A DNA stretch of 64,000 bases from contig NZ_BCRJ01000030.1 in the NCBI RefSeq assembly GCF_001552535.1, positions 1-64,000 on the forward strand, written 5' to 3'. The notes below the pieces were generated by a model. It was given only the letters and a program-made list of their open reading frames with translations, was not told the origin of the DNA and made no database searches. Shown one piece after another: positions 47,128 to 56,979 of the stretch. Numbering within the stretch: the stretch's first letter is position 1; every line of letters starts with the position of its first letter. Source of the stretch: Nocardioides jensenii JCM 1364 = NBRC 14755. Its GTDB lineage: Bacteria > Actinomycetota > Actinomycetes > Propionibacteriales > Nocardioidaceae. Made by a program: the position numbers and the translations under genes.

Positions 47128-47141
47128 TGAAACATGTTCTA
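47128..47141. promoter_or_regulatory. KstR operator between the DUF35 and LLM genes
   Basis: TGAAACATGTTCTA matches the KstR consensus at every fixed position. It lies between the divergent DUF35-ltp4-ltp3 and LLM-acyl-CoA ligase operons; a -10-like TAGTGT (47140-47145) for the rightward genes abuts it. Confidence 0.88.
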
Positions 47142-47177
47142 GTGTGGGGCACAAGCAAATCGGCTGAGGAGATGCAC

Positions 47178-48221
47178 ATGAAGCTGGGCCTGCAACTCGG
47201 ATACTGGAGCGCGCAGCCGCCGTCGGGGGTGGGTGAGCTGGTGGCGGCAGCCGAGGAGTCGGGCTTCGACGCGGTGTTCACCGCCGAGGCCTGGGGGTCC
47301 GACGCCTTCACACCTCTGGCCTGGTGGGGTCGGGAGACCAGCCGGCTGCGTCTGGGCACCTCGATCGTGCAGATGTCCGGCCGCTCACCGGCGTCGATCG
47401 CCATGCACGCGCTGACCCTCGACCACCTCTGCGGAGGTCGGGTGGTGCTGGGCATGGGCGTGAGCGGCCCGCAGGTCGTGGAGGGCTGGTACGGCCAGCC
47501 GTTCGCCAAGCCCCTGGCCCGCACCCGCGAGGTGGTCGACATCATCCGCCGAGTGTTGGCCCGCGAGGAGCCGGTGAGCAACGCCGGCCCGCACCACCCC
47601 TTGCCGTACGACGGTCCCGGCGCGACCGGTCTCGGCAAGCCCTTGAAGTCGATCGTGCATCCGCTGCGGGCCGACATCCCGATCTGGCTGGGAGCCGAGG
47701 GTCCGAAGAACGTGGCTCAGACCGCCGAGATCGCCGACGGCTGGATCCCGCTGTTCTACACCCCGAAGTCGGCCGAGATGTACCAGCCGTGGCTCGACGA
47801 GGGGTTCGCCCGCGAGGGAGCCCGTCGTACGCGTGCCGACTTCGAGATCGCGGCGAGCTGCCATCTGCGGGTCACGTCGTCCGAGGACGAGCGAAGGGCC
47901 GTCATCGACGCGATCAAACCCACGATCGCCTTGTACATGGGCGGCATGGGCGCAAAGGAGCAGAACTTCCACAAGGCCGTGTTCGACCGGATGGGCTACG
48001 AGACCGTCTCGGAGAAGGTGCAGGAGCTCTTCCTGGCCGGGAAGCGGGACGAGGCGACGGCGCTGGTCCCCGACGAGCTGGTCGACGACATGCACATCGT
48101 GGGGGACTCCGGCTACGTGAGAGAGCGGGTCGCGGAGTGGGAGTCGACGGGTGTCACCGAGCTGCTGCTCAGCTGCCGGACCACCGACGAGGTGCGCAGC
48201 GTCGCGGAGGTGATCGCATGA
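47178..48221 (+). CDS. F420-dependent LLM-class oxidoreductase, Rv3520c-like
   Basis: The 347-residue TIM-barrel protein has the luciferase-like monooxygenase pattern: LGLQLGYWSAQPPSG, FDAVFTAEAWGSDAF, RLGTSIVQMSGRSPASIAM, and VLGMGVSGPQVVEGWYG. Rv3520c, its probable counterpart, is a KstR-regulated F420 protein of unknown substrate, and has the same length. The ATG at 47178 has TGAGGAG six bases upstream; ATG 47172 is less well placed. Its stop overlaps the next start (ATGA). Confidence 0.85.
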   Translation: MKLGLQLGYWSAQPPSGVGELVAAAEESGFDAVFTAEAWGSDAFTPLAWWGRETSRLRLGTSIVQMSGRSPASIAMHALTLDHLCGGRVVLGMGVSGPQVVEGWYGQPFAKPLARTREVVDIIRRVLAREEPVSNAGPHHPLPYDGPGATGLGKPLKSIVHPLRADIPIWLGAEGPKNVAQTAEIADGWIPLFYTPKSAEMYQPWLDEGFAREGARRTRADFEIAASCHLRVTSSEDERRAVIDAIKPTIALYMGGMGAKEQNFHKAVFDRMGYETVSEKVQELFLAGKRDEATALVPDELVDDMHIVGDSGYVRERVAEWESTGVTELLLSCRTTDEVRSVAEVIA

Positions 48222-49792
48222 CGACAGTCGCCCCGACCGGCGATCTCCACACGGGCACCCACAACGGGCACCTCATGGTGGCCGCGCTCAAGGCTCACCG
48301 CCACGACCCCGTGATGCACCTGGGCGAGGTCACTCTCACCGGAGGCGAGGTGGCGGCCCGCATCAGCCAGTACGTCCAGGCCTTCGAGGCCCTCGGTGCG
48401 GGCACCGGCACGTCGTCCGCCCTGCTGGCCCTGAACCGGCCAGAGGTGCTGTTCATCCTGGGGGCCGGGCAGACCCAGGGCTTTCGGCGTACCGCCCTGC
48501 ACCCCCTCGGTTCGCTCGACGACCACGCCTACGTCATCAACGACGCCGGCATCACCACACTGATCATCGATCCGGCCTTCAAGGAGAGGGCTCTGGGGCT
48601 GCTCGACAGGTGTCCCGGCCTGGAGCGCGTGCTCACCATCGGGCCGGTGCCCGACGAGCTGGCCGACGTGGGAGAGGACCTCATCGACTCCGCCGCGGCG
48701 TACGACGCCATGCCTCTCACGGCGCGGCTTCTTCCCCCGGACCACATCGTCTCGATCACCTACACCGGTGGAACCACCGGCAAGCCAAAAGGCGTGATCG
48801 GCACCACCGGTGCCATGAACGCGATGGCGCAGATCCAGCTCGCCGAGTGGGAGTGGCCGGCCAACCCGCGCTTCCTGATGTGTACTCCGCTCTCGCACGC
48901 CGGGGCCGCGTTCTTCGTGCCCACCGTGATGAAGGGCGGCTGCCTGGTGGTGCTGCCGAAGTTCGATCCGGGCGAGGTGCTGCGCACGATCGAGGAGCAG
49001 CGGATCACCGCGACGATGCTGGTGCCGTCGATGCTCTACGCCCTGCTCGACCACCCGGACTCCCACACCCGGGACCTGTCGTCGCTCGAGACGGTCTATT
49101 ACGGCGCCTCATCGATCAATCCGGTCCGGCTGCAGGAGGCGATCGACCGCTTCGGACCGATCTTCGCGCAGTACTACGGACAGTCCGAGGCGCCGATGGC
49201 GATCACCTACCTGGGCAAGGCCGACCACGACACACCCCGGCTGAGCTCGTGCGGTCGTCCGTCCGCGTTCATCCGGACCGCCCTGCTCGCGGAGGACGGA
49301 AACCCTGTGCCACCAGGCGATCCGGGCGAGATCTGCGTCGCCGGACCTCTGGTCTCCGGCGGCTACTGGAAGCTGCCCGAGGAGACCGCGGCCACCTTCC
49401 GCGACGGGTGGATGCACACCGGTGACGTCGCCCGAGAGGACGAGGACGGATTCTGGTTCATCGTCGACCGCACCAAGGACATGATCGTCACCGGGGGCTT
49501 CAACGTCTTCCCCCGCGAGATCGAGGACGTGGTCGCCGAACACCCAGCGGTCGCCCAGGTGGCCGTGATCGGCACCCCCCACGAGAAGTTCGGTGAGGCG
49601 GTGACGGCGCTCGTCGTCCCCAGGGACGCCGCCACCCTGGACGACACGGTCATCGGTGAGATCCAGGCACTCGTCAAGGAGCGCAAGGGATCGGTGCACG
49701 TCCCCAAGCAGGTGCTCGCCGTCGACTCCATTCCGTTGACCGGTCTCGGCAAGCCGGACAAGAAGGCCTTGCGGACGACGTACGGCGGGTGA
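48218..49792 (+). CDS. Acyl-CoA synthetase (ANL superfamily)
   Basis: The 524-residue enzyme has the AMP-binding P-loop TYTGGTTGKPKGVIG, YYGQSEAPMAITYLG, HTGDVAREDEDGFWFIVDR, the hinge DMIVTGGFNVFPREIEDV and the lysine end LTGLGKPDKKALR. It is translationally coupled to the LLM gene under a KstR site, so its substrate is probably a sterol-derived carboxylic acid. I do not assign a FadD number. The N-terminal region (before residue 30) is unlike FadD19. Confidence 0.85.
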   Translation: MTTVAPTGDLHTGTHNGHLMVAALKAHRHDPVMHLGEVTLTGGEVAARISQYVQAFEALGAGTGTSSALLALNRPEVLFILGAGQTQGFRRTALHPLGSLDDHAYVINDAGITTLIIDPAFKERALGLLDRCPGLERVLTIGPVPDELADVGEDLIDSAAAYDAMPLTARLLPPDHIVSITYTGGTTGKPKGVIGTTGAMNAMAQIQLAEWEWPANPRFLMCTPLSHAGAAFFVPTVMKGGCLVVLPKFDPGEVLRTIEEQRITATMLVPSMLYALLDHPDSHTRDLSSLETVYYGASSINPVRLQEAIDRFGPIFAQYYGQSEAPMAITYLGKADHDTPRLSSCGRPSAFIRTALLAEDGNPVPPGDPGEICVAGPLVSGGYWKLPEETAATFRDGWMHTGDVAREDEDGFWFIVDRTKDMIVTGGFNVFPREIEDVVAEHPAVAQVAVIGTPHEKFGEAVTALVVPRDAATLDDTVIGEIQALVKERKGSVHVPKQVLAVDSIPLTGLGKPDKKALRTTYGG

Positions 49793-49821
49793 TCCTCAGC
49801 GGCCGACGCCTGGCCCATGGC

Positions 49822-50625
49822 TCAACAACGCGCCACGATCAGGAACGCGCCGAGGATGCCGTCGTCGGAGGCCGCCACGTTGTTGCCGATGCGGGTCATG
49901 AACTCGGGCCCGAAGATCACGGCGGGGGAGAGGCCGGGGCTGGACGACCCACGTGGTGGGCTGCCGGCCACGAAGGAGGTGCGGTCCTCGGTCGAGTCGA
50001 TGGTGAACCCGGCCGCCTCGAGATCCGCGACGTACTCCTCGGGGGTTGCCACGAACGACGAGGACTCATCGAGCGCCCAAGGGAGCGGGTACGTGAGGTC
50101 CCCAGCGCCGGCGCGCATCTGCTCGAACACGGCGAACCTGCCGCCCGGCGCGAGCAGTCGGCGTACTTCGGTGAAGACGGCGCGCTTGTCGGAAATGTTC
50201 ATCCCCACGTGGATCATCATCGCGGCGTCGAACGACGCATCCGGAAGGTCGAGGGCATCGGCGGAGCTGTTCACGAAGGTGATCCGGTCGGAGAGGCCGG
50301 TGAGGTCGGTCAGGGACTGCGCCGACACGATGAACTCGGGAGTCAGATCGATGCCCACCACGCGGGCGCCCCGGGCAGCGGCCATGCGAGACCCGCCACC
50401 GATTCCACAGCCGACATCGAACAGTCGTGTCTCGGGGCCGACCGCCAGCGCGTCCAGCACGTACTCCGTGGCCGGAGCGAACCCGGCGTGCAGCTGGTCG
50501 ACGGGCGCCAGGTCGGTCGGTTTCAGCGCGGCGGTGTCGACCCCGTTCGCGGACAACGCCCGCACGATGACGTCCGCGAGGTCGGCGTGACCGTAGTGGT
50601 CCTTGACGGTGTCGTGAAGACTCAT
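49822..50625 (-). CDS. SAM-dependent methyltransferase (class I, UbiE/Coq5-like)
   Basis: The 267-residue protein has motif I LFDVGCGIGGGSRMAA, GIDLTPEFI, and the later FDAAMMIHVGMNISDK and LAPGGRFAVFEQM. It resembles small-molecule methyltransferases of the UbiE or sterol/tocopherol type. I chose ATG 50625, preceded by GGAGGA, over an upstream start adding ten residues. It converges with the acyl-CoA ligase. Whether it belongs with the sterol genes or with the LuxR module is unclear. Confidence 0.8.
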   Translation of the reverse strand: MSLHDTVKDHYGHADLADVIVRALSANGVDTAALKPTDLAPVDQLHAGFAPATEYVLDALAVGPETRLFDVGCGIGGGSRMAAARGARVVGIDLTPEFIVSAQSLTDLTGLSDRITFVNSSADALDLPDASFDAAMMIHVGMNISDKRAVFTEVRRLLAPGGRFAVFEQMRAGAGDLTYPLPWALDESSSFVATPEEYVADLEAAGFTIDSTEDRTSFVAGSPPRGSSSPGLSPAVIFGPEFMTRIGNNVAASDDGILGAFLIVARC

Positions 50626-50701
50626 CGGCTTCCTCCGGAGGATTCCCCCTGTCACGCTAGGCCTCCGGAGGTCCCCGGGTCACCGCCCGTATGGGTGATT
50701 C

Positions 50702-51196
50702 TCACCCGCAGGTCTCCAGGCTGGGGTTCCAGGTGGCCAGGACTCCGGCGGGATTGCCCCTCCACAGCCATGCGTGGAGGGTCCAGAGGTCGGTGCCGCC
50801 CACCGTGGTCTCGTTGAAGTCGACGCCCCACAGGCTCGGTCGCGCGTGTCCGGGTCCGCGAGGTGCGATGTACTCCACCGCCACCAGCTTCAGGTCACCG
50901 TTGCCGAGCCGGTCGTAGACCATCGCCTCCGGGCGCAGGGCCTCGATCGTGTCGTCGACCCGCGGGAAGTCGACGCGGTGGTCACCCATGCCGCCGTCGT
51001 CGCTGCTGAAGCACGGCAGCCCGACGTCCAGGTAGCCGTCGGCCTCCGCGACCCCCGGGTCGTGGTACTTCTGCGTGGCTTGGCGTACGTCGGCCAGGCC
51101 GACGCCCGAGTCCGCGTCGGCGGGCAGGTTGAGCGCGATGACGCCGCCGACCAGGGCCGGAGCGACCAGCAGGCGCGCTGCCATGGCGGCACGCAT
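50702..51196 (-). CDS. Small secreted protein of unknown function
   Basis: The 164-residue product starts with a signal peptide (MRAAMAARLLVAPALVGGV, cleavage probably after ADA in LPADADSG). The mature part has two cysteines (LPCFSSDDG and the C-terminal ETCG) that could form a disulfide, and a Trp-rich segment, LWTLHAWLWRGN. It has features of small actinobacterial exported proteins but I recognise no family. It starts two bases after the DUF4242 stop, so the two are probably one transcript. Confidence 0.65.
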   Translation of the reverse strand: MRAAMAARLLVAPALVGGVIALNLPADADSGVGLADVRQATQKYHDPGVAEADGYLDVGLPCFSSDDGGMGDHRVDFPRVDDTIEALRPEAMVYDRLGNGDLKLVAVEYIAPRGPGHARPSLWGVDFNETTVGGTDLWTLHAWLWRGNPAGVLATWNPSLETCG

Positions 51197-51197
51197 G

Positions 51198-51449
51198 TCA
51201 GACACCTTCCCTGACCGCGTAGATCTCGTCGGCGACCAGGCCGTGCGCCTCGCGGTGCACCGTGTTCGCCGCGTTCGCATCCGGCGCGTCGACGAGGCAG
51301 AAGATCTTGCCGTGGGTCTCGTCCACCCAGTAGCGCAGATAGTGGACGTCATAGGCGTCCTGGGTGTCCAGGTCGGCCACGTGTGCCTTGGCGACGTCGT
51401 CGAGCGGGACCCCGCCCTCGAGCGTGTGTACATCCATGTAGAGGGGCAT
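51198..51449 (-). CDS. DUF4242 (SCO4226-like, nickel-binding) protein, copy 1
   Basis: The 83-residue protein is a DUF4242 member: MPLYMDVHTLEGG, WVDETHGKIFCLVDAPD, VHREAHGLVADEIYAV. The family reference SCO4226 is a small nickel-binding dimer with a ferredoxin-like fold. It is identical at 63 of 83 positions to copy 2 at 54142-54393. A LuxR/ATPase regulator lies between the two copies. The metal and function here are inferred from the family only. Confidence 0.85.
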   Translation of the reverse strand: MPLYMDVHTLEGGVPLDDVAKAHVADLDTQDAYDVHYLRYWVDETHGKIFCLVDAPDANAANTVHREAHGLVADEIYAVREGV

Positions 51450-51547
51450 TGCCGTCTCCTTCGGTCGAATGATCTGGTCTTCGACGCTAGTGAGACGAAG
51501 CGTCCAGGGGATCGGTGATGACCGCCCAGATTGGGGCAGGGGGACAC

Positions 51548-54091
51548 CTAGGTTGCGAGGGCCGCAGCCGCACCGCGACTGTCCACGCCGAGCTTGGCGA
51601 GCACGGACGAGACGTGGTGCTCGATCGTTCTCGGTGACAGGAAGAGTCGTTCGGCGATCTCGCTGTTCGTGAGGCCCTCCGCCACGAGGGCGAGCACCTC
51701 GGCCTCCCGGGTGGTCAGTCCGGCCGGATGGGTCCGGGTGCTGGAACGAGGACCCCGCGGAACGGGTACGGCGGTCCCGGTTCGGCGAAGCCTGGTGCGC
51801 ACGATCGCCGCCGCCGGCTCTGCGCCCACGGAGGTGAACAGGTCGAGCGCGGGTCGGAGTTCGTCGGCCAGGGTCAGGGCCACCCCTTCCTCGAAGGGGC
51901 AACCCAGTGCGCGCCAGACTGCCGCGGCGCCATGATGGTCGCCGGCCACCTCCAGGGCGTACGGCGCGGGCAGCTGGCGCTCCTGCTCGATCCGGACGCC
52001 GAGCCTGACCAGCCATGCGGTGAGCTCACCGTAGGGCCACGGATCGTCGGTGAATCCTCGTCGGTGGGCCTCGCGGACCCTCTCGTCGAGCAGGCTCATG
52101 TCGCCGGTGAGCCACGCTCCCTGTGCAGCAGCGGTCGCAACCTGTGTCAACCAGAACGGCTCGTCGTTCTGCGTGCCCAGGTCCCAGGCGAGAGCGAGCC
52201 AGTCACCGGTTTCGGCGCGACCGATCCGAAACCCGGCGGTGGCGAGCCCGATCGCCAGGTGCATGCGGTTGACCGGCGAAATCGTCTCCCGCATGGTCTC
52301 CAGCGAGAGGTCGATCGCCTCGTTCAGTCGGCCGCGCCGGACCAGCTCGGTGACCTTCGCCCCTCGCAGGCACACGCTGTAGGTGTGCTGCTCGTGCTCG
52401 AGGCAGTAGGGCACGCCCAACTCATAGGCCCAGGCGTACTCGTCGAGTCGGAGTCGGTCGATCGACGTCTCGTAGAGGTTCGTGTAGACGCAACCGGCGA
52501 GCGCCGCGTCGTCGGCGCGCAGGGCGTGGTCGAGGGCCCGCTCGAGCATCGGGAAGTCGACCGGGCCCTCATCACTCTCGGCGAACGCGCGTGTCAGCAG
52601 CGACCGCCCGATCAGGGCGTCGTCCTCGAGTGCCAGCCCGATGCGCAGGCACTCGTCGAGCGCGGTCAACCGCTCAGGGACCGGTATCTCCACCCTGTTC
52701 GCGTGGGCGCTGAGTGCGAGGGCCTTCTCGACGCTGTCCGGCGCACCCACCATCAACCCGTAGGACTCAGACCGGGCTGCGTCGGCCGCCTCCTTGCGGC
52801 ACAGCCGCCACAGGCACGTCGAGTAACGACGCAGGCAGCGCGCCAGGTGCTCCGGGTCGGCGAGGCCTCGGCGCAGCTCGACGGCCTGTGCCCAGTGCTG
52901 TTGCGCCTCGGTCCACAGGTCCCGGGTCGAGAGCGACTCGGCGAGCGCCTCCGCCAGTTCCGCGCTGGTCTCGACCTGATCGGGCTCGACGTTGGCCAGT
53001 GCCCTGCGGAACTGGATGATCGCCTCACGGTGCGCCGAGGCTGCTGCGGCGGCTCGTCCTGCTGCGTGCGCGTGCCGGACCGTGGCCGGTCCGTCACTGG
53101 CAGCCTCGGCGTGGTGAGCGAGCTCGGCCACGTCCGCGCCCTGGCGGGACAGGGCGATCAGCGCAATCCTGTGCAGTTCGGCCGCCTGCCATGCGGGAGT
53201 GGCTCGCTCGACCGCCAGGCGCGTCAGCTCGTGACGGAACCTGTACGTCGGCCCGTCGGTCACCAGGGTGCCCGACGCGGTGCACTCGTCGAGGGCGGCG
53301 GCAGGCACGCCGCTCAGCGCGGAGAGCAAGGTGGCGTCTGCGCCGCGACCGATCACCGCTGCGGCGGCCAGCAGCCGCCGGGCGTCGGGGGTGAGCTTCG
53401 AGATCCGGGCGTTGACCACGTCCCCCACCGACTGGGGCACCTCGGTGTCGGGATCAGCGAGAACTTCGGTGACGTAGAAGGGGTTCCCCGCGGTGAGGCG
53501 GATCAGTCGGTCGGCGTCGGCGACGCCGGCGGAGAGTCGTCGTACCGCCGCCGGAGTGAGGCACGGCAGGGTCATACGTCGGCTGGAGCGGTGTCGGATG
53601 ACCTGGGCGAGCGCGATCCGGTGCGGACTGTCGGGGGCACTCTCGTCATCCCGGCACGTGACGACCACGAGAGCCCGGGTGTGCTCGATCCGGCGGGCGA
53701 GGTGGCCAAGCCAGTCGAGGGTGGCCTCATCGGCCCAGTGGAGGTCCTCCACCACGACGCCGGTGGTTCCGGGGGACTGGTCGAGATGGGCGAGGAACCC
53801 GGCGAAGAGGTCGTTGCGGTCGCCCTCGTCACGGCAGAGGTCCTGCAGTCGGCCACCCACGGACCCGGCGATCTCGTGCAGCGGGCCCAAGGGGCGCGGC
53901 GTGAAGCTCCCGTCACAGGCGCCCCACAACCACCGCAGGTCGGCGCGCGAGGAACGGAAGACGTCGACCAGGGACGTCTTCCCGACACCCACCTCGCCCG
54001 CGACCACGACAAATCGTCCGTGGCCCGAGGCGGCGTCTCCAGCGTAGTCGTCGAGCGAGGCGATGAATGCCTCACGCTCGAGGAGTTCCAC
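51548..54091 (-). CDS. Large ATP-binding LuxR-family (LAL) transcriptional regulator
   Basis: The 847-residue protein has the LAL layout. A P-loop ([15 protein letters not shown], residues 31-45) and a Walker B ([10 protein letters not shown]) form a STAND-type ATPase. A long TPR-like helical region follows. The C-terminus is a LuxR helix-turn-helix ([20 protein letters not shown], then [20 protein letters not shown]). Such regulators sense a ligand through the middle region and activate nearby promoters. It is flanked by two DUF4242 genes of the same orientation, probable targets. Confidence 0.9.
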   Translation of the reverse strand: MELLEREAFIASLDDYAGDAASGHGRFVVVAGEVGVGKTSLVDVFRSSRADLRWLWGACDGSFTPRPLGPLHEIAGSVGGRLQDLCRDEGDRNDLFAGFLAHLDQSPGTTGVVVEDLHWADEATLDWLGHLARRIEHTRALVVVTCRDDESAPDSPHRIALAQVIRHRSSRRMTLPCLTPAAVRRLSAGVADADRLIRLTAGNPFYVTEVLADPDTEVPQSVGDVVNARISKLTPDARRLLAAAAVIGRGADATLLSALSGVPAAALDECTASGTLVTDGPTYRFRHELTRLAVERATPAWQAAELHRIALIALSRQGADVAELAHHAEAASDGPATVRHAHAAGRAAAAASAHREAIIQFRRALANVEPDQVETSAELAEALAESLSTRDLWTEAQQHWAQAVELRRGLADPEHLARCLRRYSTCLWRLCRKEAADAARSESYGLMVGAPDSVEKALALSAHANRVEIPVPERLTALDECLRIGLALEDDALIGRSLLTRAFAESDEGPVDFPMLERALDHALRADDAALAGCVYTNLYETSIDRLRLDEYAWAYELGVPYCLEHEQHTYSVCLRGAKVTELVRRGRLNEAIDLSLETMRETISPVNRMHLAIGLATAGFRIGRAETGDWLALAWDLGTQNDEPFWLTQVATAAAQGAWLTGDMSLLDERVREAHRRGFTDDPWPYGELTAWLVRLGVRIEQERQLPAPYALEVAGDHHGAAAVWRALGCPFEEGVALTLADELRPALDLFTSVGAEPAAAIVRTRLRRTGTAVPVPRGPRSSTRTHPAGLTTREAEVLALVAEGLTNSEIAERLFLSPRTIEHHVSSVLAKLGVDSRGAAAALAT

Positions 54092-54141
54092 GTTGCCGAG
54101 TGTAGGCCCGCAAGGGCGTCAATGACTTCCGCTCGACCTGA

Positions 54142-54393
54142 TCAGACGCCTTCCCGGACCGGATAGATCTCGTCGGCCACCAGCCCGTGGGCTTCCCGGT
54201 GGACGGTGTTGGCGGCCTCGGGATCCGGCGCGTCGACGAGGCAGAAGATCTTGCCGTTGGCCTCGTCGACCCAGTACTTCAGGTAGTTCACGTCGTGCTG
54301 GGCCTGGATCGCGAGGTCCGCGGCGTGTGCCTTGGCAACGTCGTCGGCGGTCACGCCGGCGCCGACGTTGTGGACATCCATGTAGAGGGCCAT
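54142..54393 (-). CDS. DUF4242 (SCO4226-like) protein, copy 2
   Basis: The 83-residue protein is a close paralogue of 51198-51449 (63 of 83 identical), with MALYMDVHNVGAG, WVDEANGKIFCLVDAPD and the same C-terminal block. ATG 54393 follows GGAGGAGG, a very strong ribosome-binding site. It lies upstream of and in the same direction as the LuxR regulator gene (50 bp gap), so the two may share a transcript. The duplication brackets the regulator. Confidence 0.85.
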   Translation of the reverse strand: MALYMDVHNVGAGVTADDVAKAHAADLAIQAQHDVNYLKYWVDEANGKIFCLVDAPDPEAANTVHREAHGLVADEIYPVREGV

Positions 54394-54501
54394 CTCCCTC
54401 CTCCTTCGTCTGGGGAACATCTCAGCCTAGGAGCGGGTCACGGTCTCGGGCATCCCCTGAACTGGGGCATTCCTGGAGCGGCATCGAACGCGTGCCGGCG
54501 G

Positions 54502-55299
54502 TCAGTGGCCGGTGAACTCCGGCGTGCGTTTCTCGGCAAAGGCCCGCGGACCTTCCTTCGCGTCGTCCGAGGCGAAGACGGCTGCCCCGACGCGGGCGTC
54601 CTCGGCCCAGCACTCGTTCTCATGCTTTCCCTCGGAGTCGCGGATCGTCTTGAGCACCGCCTGGACCGCGAGCGGGCCGTTGGCGCAGATCAGGTCCGCG
54701 ATCTCGTGCGCCTTCGCCAGGGCTGCACCGTCGGGCACCACGTGTCCGATCAGTCCGATCTCCTTCGCCTCCCGGGCCTTCACGTGTCGACCGGTCAGCA
54801 GCAGGTCGGCGGCCACCGTGTAGGGGAGCTGGCGGGGGAGACGCACCGCCGAACCACCCAGCGGATAGAGGCCCCACTTGGGCTCCGAGACACCGAATCG
54901 CGCGGACTCACCGGCGATGCGGATGTCGGTGGCCTGAAGGATCTCGGTGCCGCCGGCGATCGCCGGCCCCTCGACGGCGGCGATCAGCGGCTTGGTGAGT
55001 CGGAAGCCCTTGAGCAGCGACTTGATCACGGACGGATCGAACTCACCCGACTCGAACTTGTCCGAGGGCGAGCTCTGCGACATGGCGGTCAGGTCGGCGC
55101 CGGCACAGAACGCGCCGCCCGCACCGGTGAGGATGGCGACTCGGACCGAGTCATCGGCGTTCACCCGGTCCCAGGTCTCTTCCATGATCGCGAGCATCTC
55201 GCCGGAGAGCGCGTTGCGCTTCTTGGGGCGATTCATGGTGACGACCAGGGTGTGTCCGACCTGTTCGACGAGGCAGTGCGGCTGGGTTTCTGGACTCAT
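54502..55299 (-). CDS. echA19: Enoyl-CoA hydratase of sterol side-chain oxidation
   Basis: EchA19 hydrates steroid enoyl-CoA during side-chain beta-oxidation. The 265-residue crotonase retains both catalytic glutamates ([11 protein letters not shown] and [10 protein letters not shown]) and the oxyanion region [10 protein letters not shown]. It diverges from fadD19 over a KstR site, as Rv3516 and Rv3515c do. The ATG at 55299 is seven bases downstream of a -10-like TAGAGT on the minus strand, so a leaderless message is likely. Confidence 0.9.
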   Translation of the reverse strand: MSPETQPHCLVEQVGHTLVVTMNRPKKRNALSGEMLAIMEETWDRVNADDSVRVAILTGAGGAFCAGADLTAMSQSSPSDKFESGEFDPSVIKSLLKGFRLTKPLIAAVEGPAIAGGTEILQATDIRIAGESARFGVSEPKWGLYPLGGSAVRLPRQLPYTVAADLLLTGRHVKAREAKEIGLIGHVVPDGAALAKAHEIADLICANGPLAVQAVLKTIRDSEGKHENECWAEDARVGAAVFASDDAKEGPRAFAEKRTPEFTGH

Positions 55300-55321
55300 G
55301 CCGGAAACTCTAGTCAGAAAC

Positions 55322-55335
55322 AAGAACGTGTTCTA
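55322..55335. promoter_or_regulatory. KstR operator between echA19 and fadD19
   Basis: AAGAACGTGTTCTA is identical to the site upstream of hsaA (13390) and one mismatch from the KstR consensus. A -10-like TAGTCT (55334-55339) for fadD19 overlaps its right end. Confidence 0.87.
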
Positions 55336-55346
55336 GTCTTTGGCGC

Positions 55347-56969
55347 ATGGCCTTGAACATCGCTGATCTCTTCGAACACGCCGTCGACGCTGTGCCCGAT
55401 CGTCACGCCATCCAGGTCGGCGACCGACTGGTTGACTACAACGAGCTGGAGTCCTCGGCCAACCAGCTGGCGCACTTCCTGCAGGGCCGTGGTGTCGGCA
55501 AGGGTGATCATGTCGGGGTCTATGCCAAGAACAGTGCCGAGCACGTCATCGCACTACTGGCCATCTTCAAGATCCGAGCCGTCGCCATCAATGTGAACTA
55601 CCGCTACGTCGAGGCCGAGCTCGACTATCTCTTCGACAACGCCGATCTCGTCGCACTGATCCACGAGCGCACCTACGCTCCCTTGGTCGCCCAGGTCGGC
55701 CCCAAGCATGCCCAGCTCCACACTCTCGTGGCGGCGACCGACCCGACCGATCCCGAGAACGACAGTGACCTCTCGTCGTACGGCGGGATCACGTGGGCCG
55801 ACGCCCTCGCGGGCCAGAGTGCGGACCGAGACTTCGAGCCTCGCTCCAACGACGACCTCTACATCGTCTACACCGGTGGAACGACGGGCTATCCCAAGGG
55901 TGTGATGTGGCGTCACGAGGACTTCTGGCGGGTCCTCGGTGGCGGCATCGATTTCATGGCCGGCACCCGGCTCGAGGAGTTCGACCAGTCGAAGTCGGCA
56001 GCCACCAATGACCCGATGGTCACGTTCCCGCTGTCTCCGTTGATGCACGGCGGCGCCCAGGCGGCGATGCTGATGCACCTCTTCGCCGGCCACCTCACCA
56101 TCCTTGCGCCCAAGTTCGACCCGCGCGAGGTGTGGGAGATCGTCGACCGCGAGAAGGTGCAGCTGATCTTCATGACCGGTGACGCGATGGCCCGACCGCT
56201 GATCGAGGAGTTCGAGCGTTCGTCGTACGACGGCAGCTCGCTGGTCGCAGTCGCCAGCAGTGCGGCAATCTTCAGTCGCCCGGTCAAGGAACGCTGGATG
56301 GCCGCCTTCCCGAACACCTTCTTCACGGACTCGGTGGGTGCGTCCGAGACCGGATTCCAGGGGACCGGCCTGCAGGACAAGGACAACATCAAGGGCGAGG
56401 GGGCGATCATCAGCCTGGGTCTCGAGTCCGTGGTCCTCGACGAGAGGAACCAGGTGCTCGATGCGGGCACCGCGGTCGGCGAGATCGGCCGGCTGGCCCG
56501 TTCGGGCAGCGTCCCGGTCGGCTACTACAAGGACGAGGTGAAGTCGGCGCAGACGTTCATCGAGGTCGACGGAACCCGCTACTCCGTGCCCGGCGACTTC
56601 GTGCGGCTCGAGGGCGACAACAAGGTCACCCTGCTCGGTCGCGGATCCAACTGCATCAACACCGGGGGAGAGAAGGTCTACCCCGAGGAGGTCGAGAACG
56701 CGCTCAAGGCCCACCCCGATGTCTTCGACGTCCTCGTGGTCGGGATCGCGGACGAGAACTACGGCCAACAGGTGGCCGCGGTCATCCAGCCACGCGTGGG
56801 CACGGCTCCCGACCTCGAGGGGCTGCGCGACTTCCTGCGAACGAGCCTGTCGGGCTACAAGCTTCCGCGGTCGGTGACGCTGGTCGACGAGATCCCGCGA
56901 CACGCGACCGGCAAGGCGAACTACCCGAAGGCCAAGAAACTGGCCGGCGTGACCGTCGCCGCGGTCTGA
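55347..56969 (+). CDS. fadD19: Steroid side-chain acyl-CoA synthetase
   Basis: FadD19 activates the C26/C27 carboxylated side chain (for example 3-oxocholestenoate) to its CoA ester and is essential for C24-branched sterols in Rhodococcus. The 540-residue product has the P-loop VYTGGTTGYPKGVMW, FTDSVGASETGFQG, INTGGEKVYPEEVENAL and the C-terminal lysine region RHATGKANYPKAK. The ATG at 55347 lies seven bases after a -10-like TAGTCT and has no ribosome-binding site, so the message is probably leaderless. A flavin oxidoreductase gene follows after 10 bp. Confidence 0.92.
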   Translation: MALNIADLFEHAVDAVPDRHAIQVGDRLVDYNELESSANQLAHFLQGRGVGKGDHVGVYAKNSAEHVIALLAIFKIRAVAINVNYRYVEAELDYLFDNADLVALIHERTYAPLVAQVGPKHAQLHTLVAATDPTDPENDSDLSSYGGITWADALAGQSADRDFEPRSNDDLYIVYTGGTTGYPKGVMWRHEDFWRVLGGGIDFMAGTRLEEFDQSKSAATNDPMVTFPLSPLMHGGAQAAMLMHLFAGHLTILAPKFDPREVWEIVDREKVQLIFMTGDAMARPLIEEFERSSYDGSSLVAVASSAAIFSRPVKERWMAAFPNTFFTDSVGASETGFQGTGLQDKDNIKGEGAIISLGLESVVLDERNQVLDAGTAVGEIGRLARSGSVPVGYYKDEVKSAQTFIEVDGTRYSVPGDFVRLEGDNKVTLLGRGSNCINTGGEKVYPEEVENALKAHPDVFDVLVVGIADENYGQQVAAVIQPRVGTAPDLEGLRDFLRTSLSGYKLPRSVTLVDEIPRHATGKANYPKAKKLAGVTVAAV

Positions 56970-56979
56970 GGCACAGCAG

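Noticed and set aside
51728..54166. 812-codon plus-strand frame opposite the LuxR regulator
   Set aside because: It is a shadow; the minus strand has Walker and LuxR motifs.
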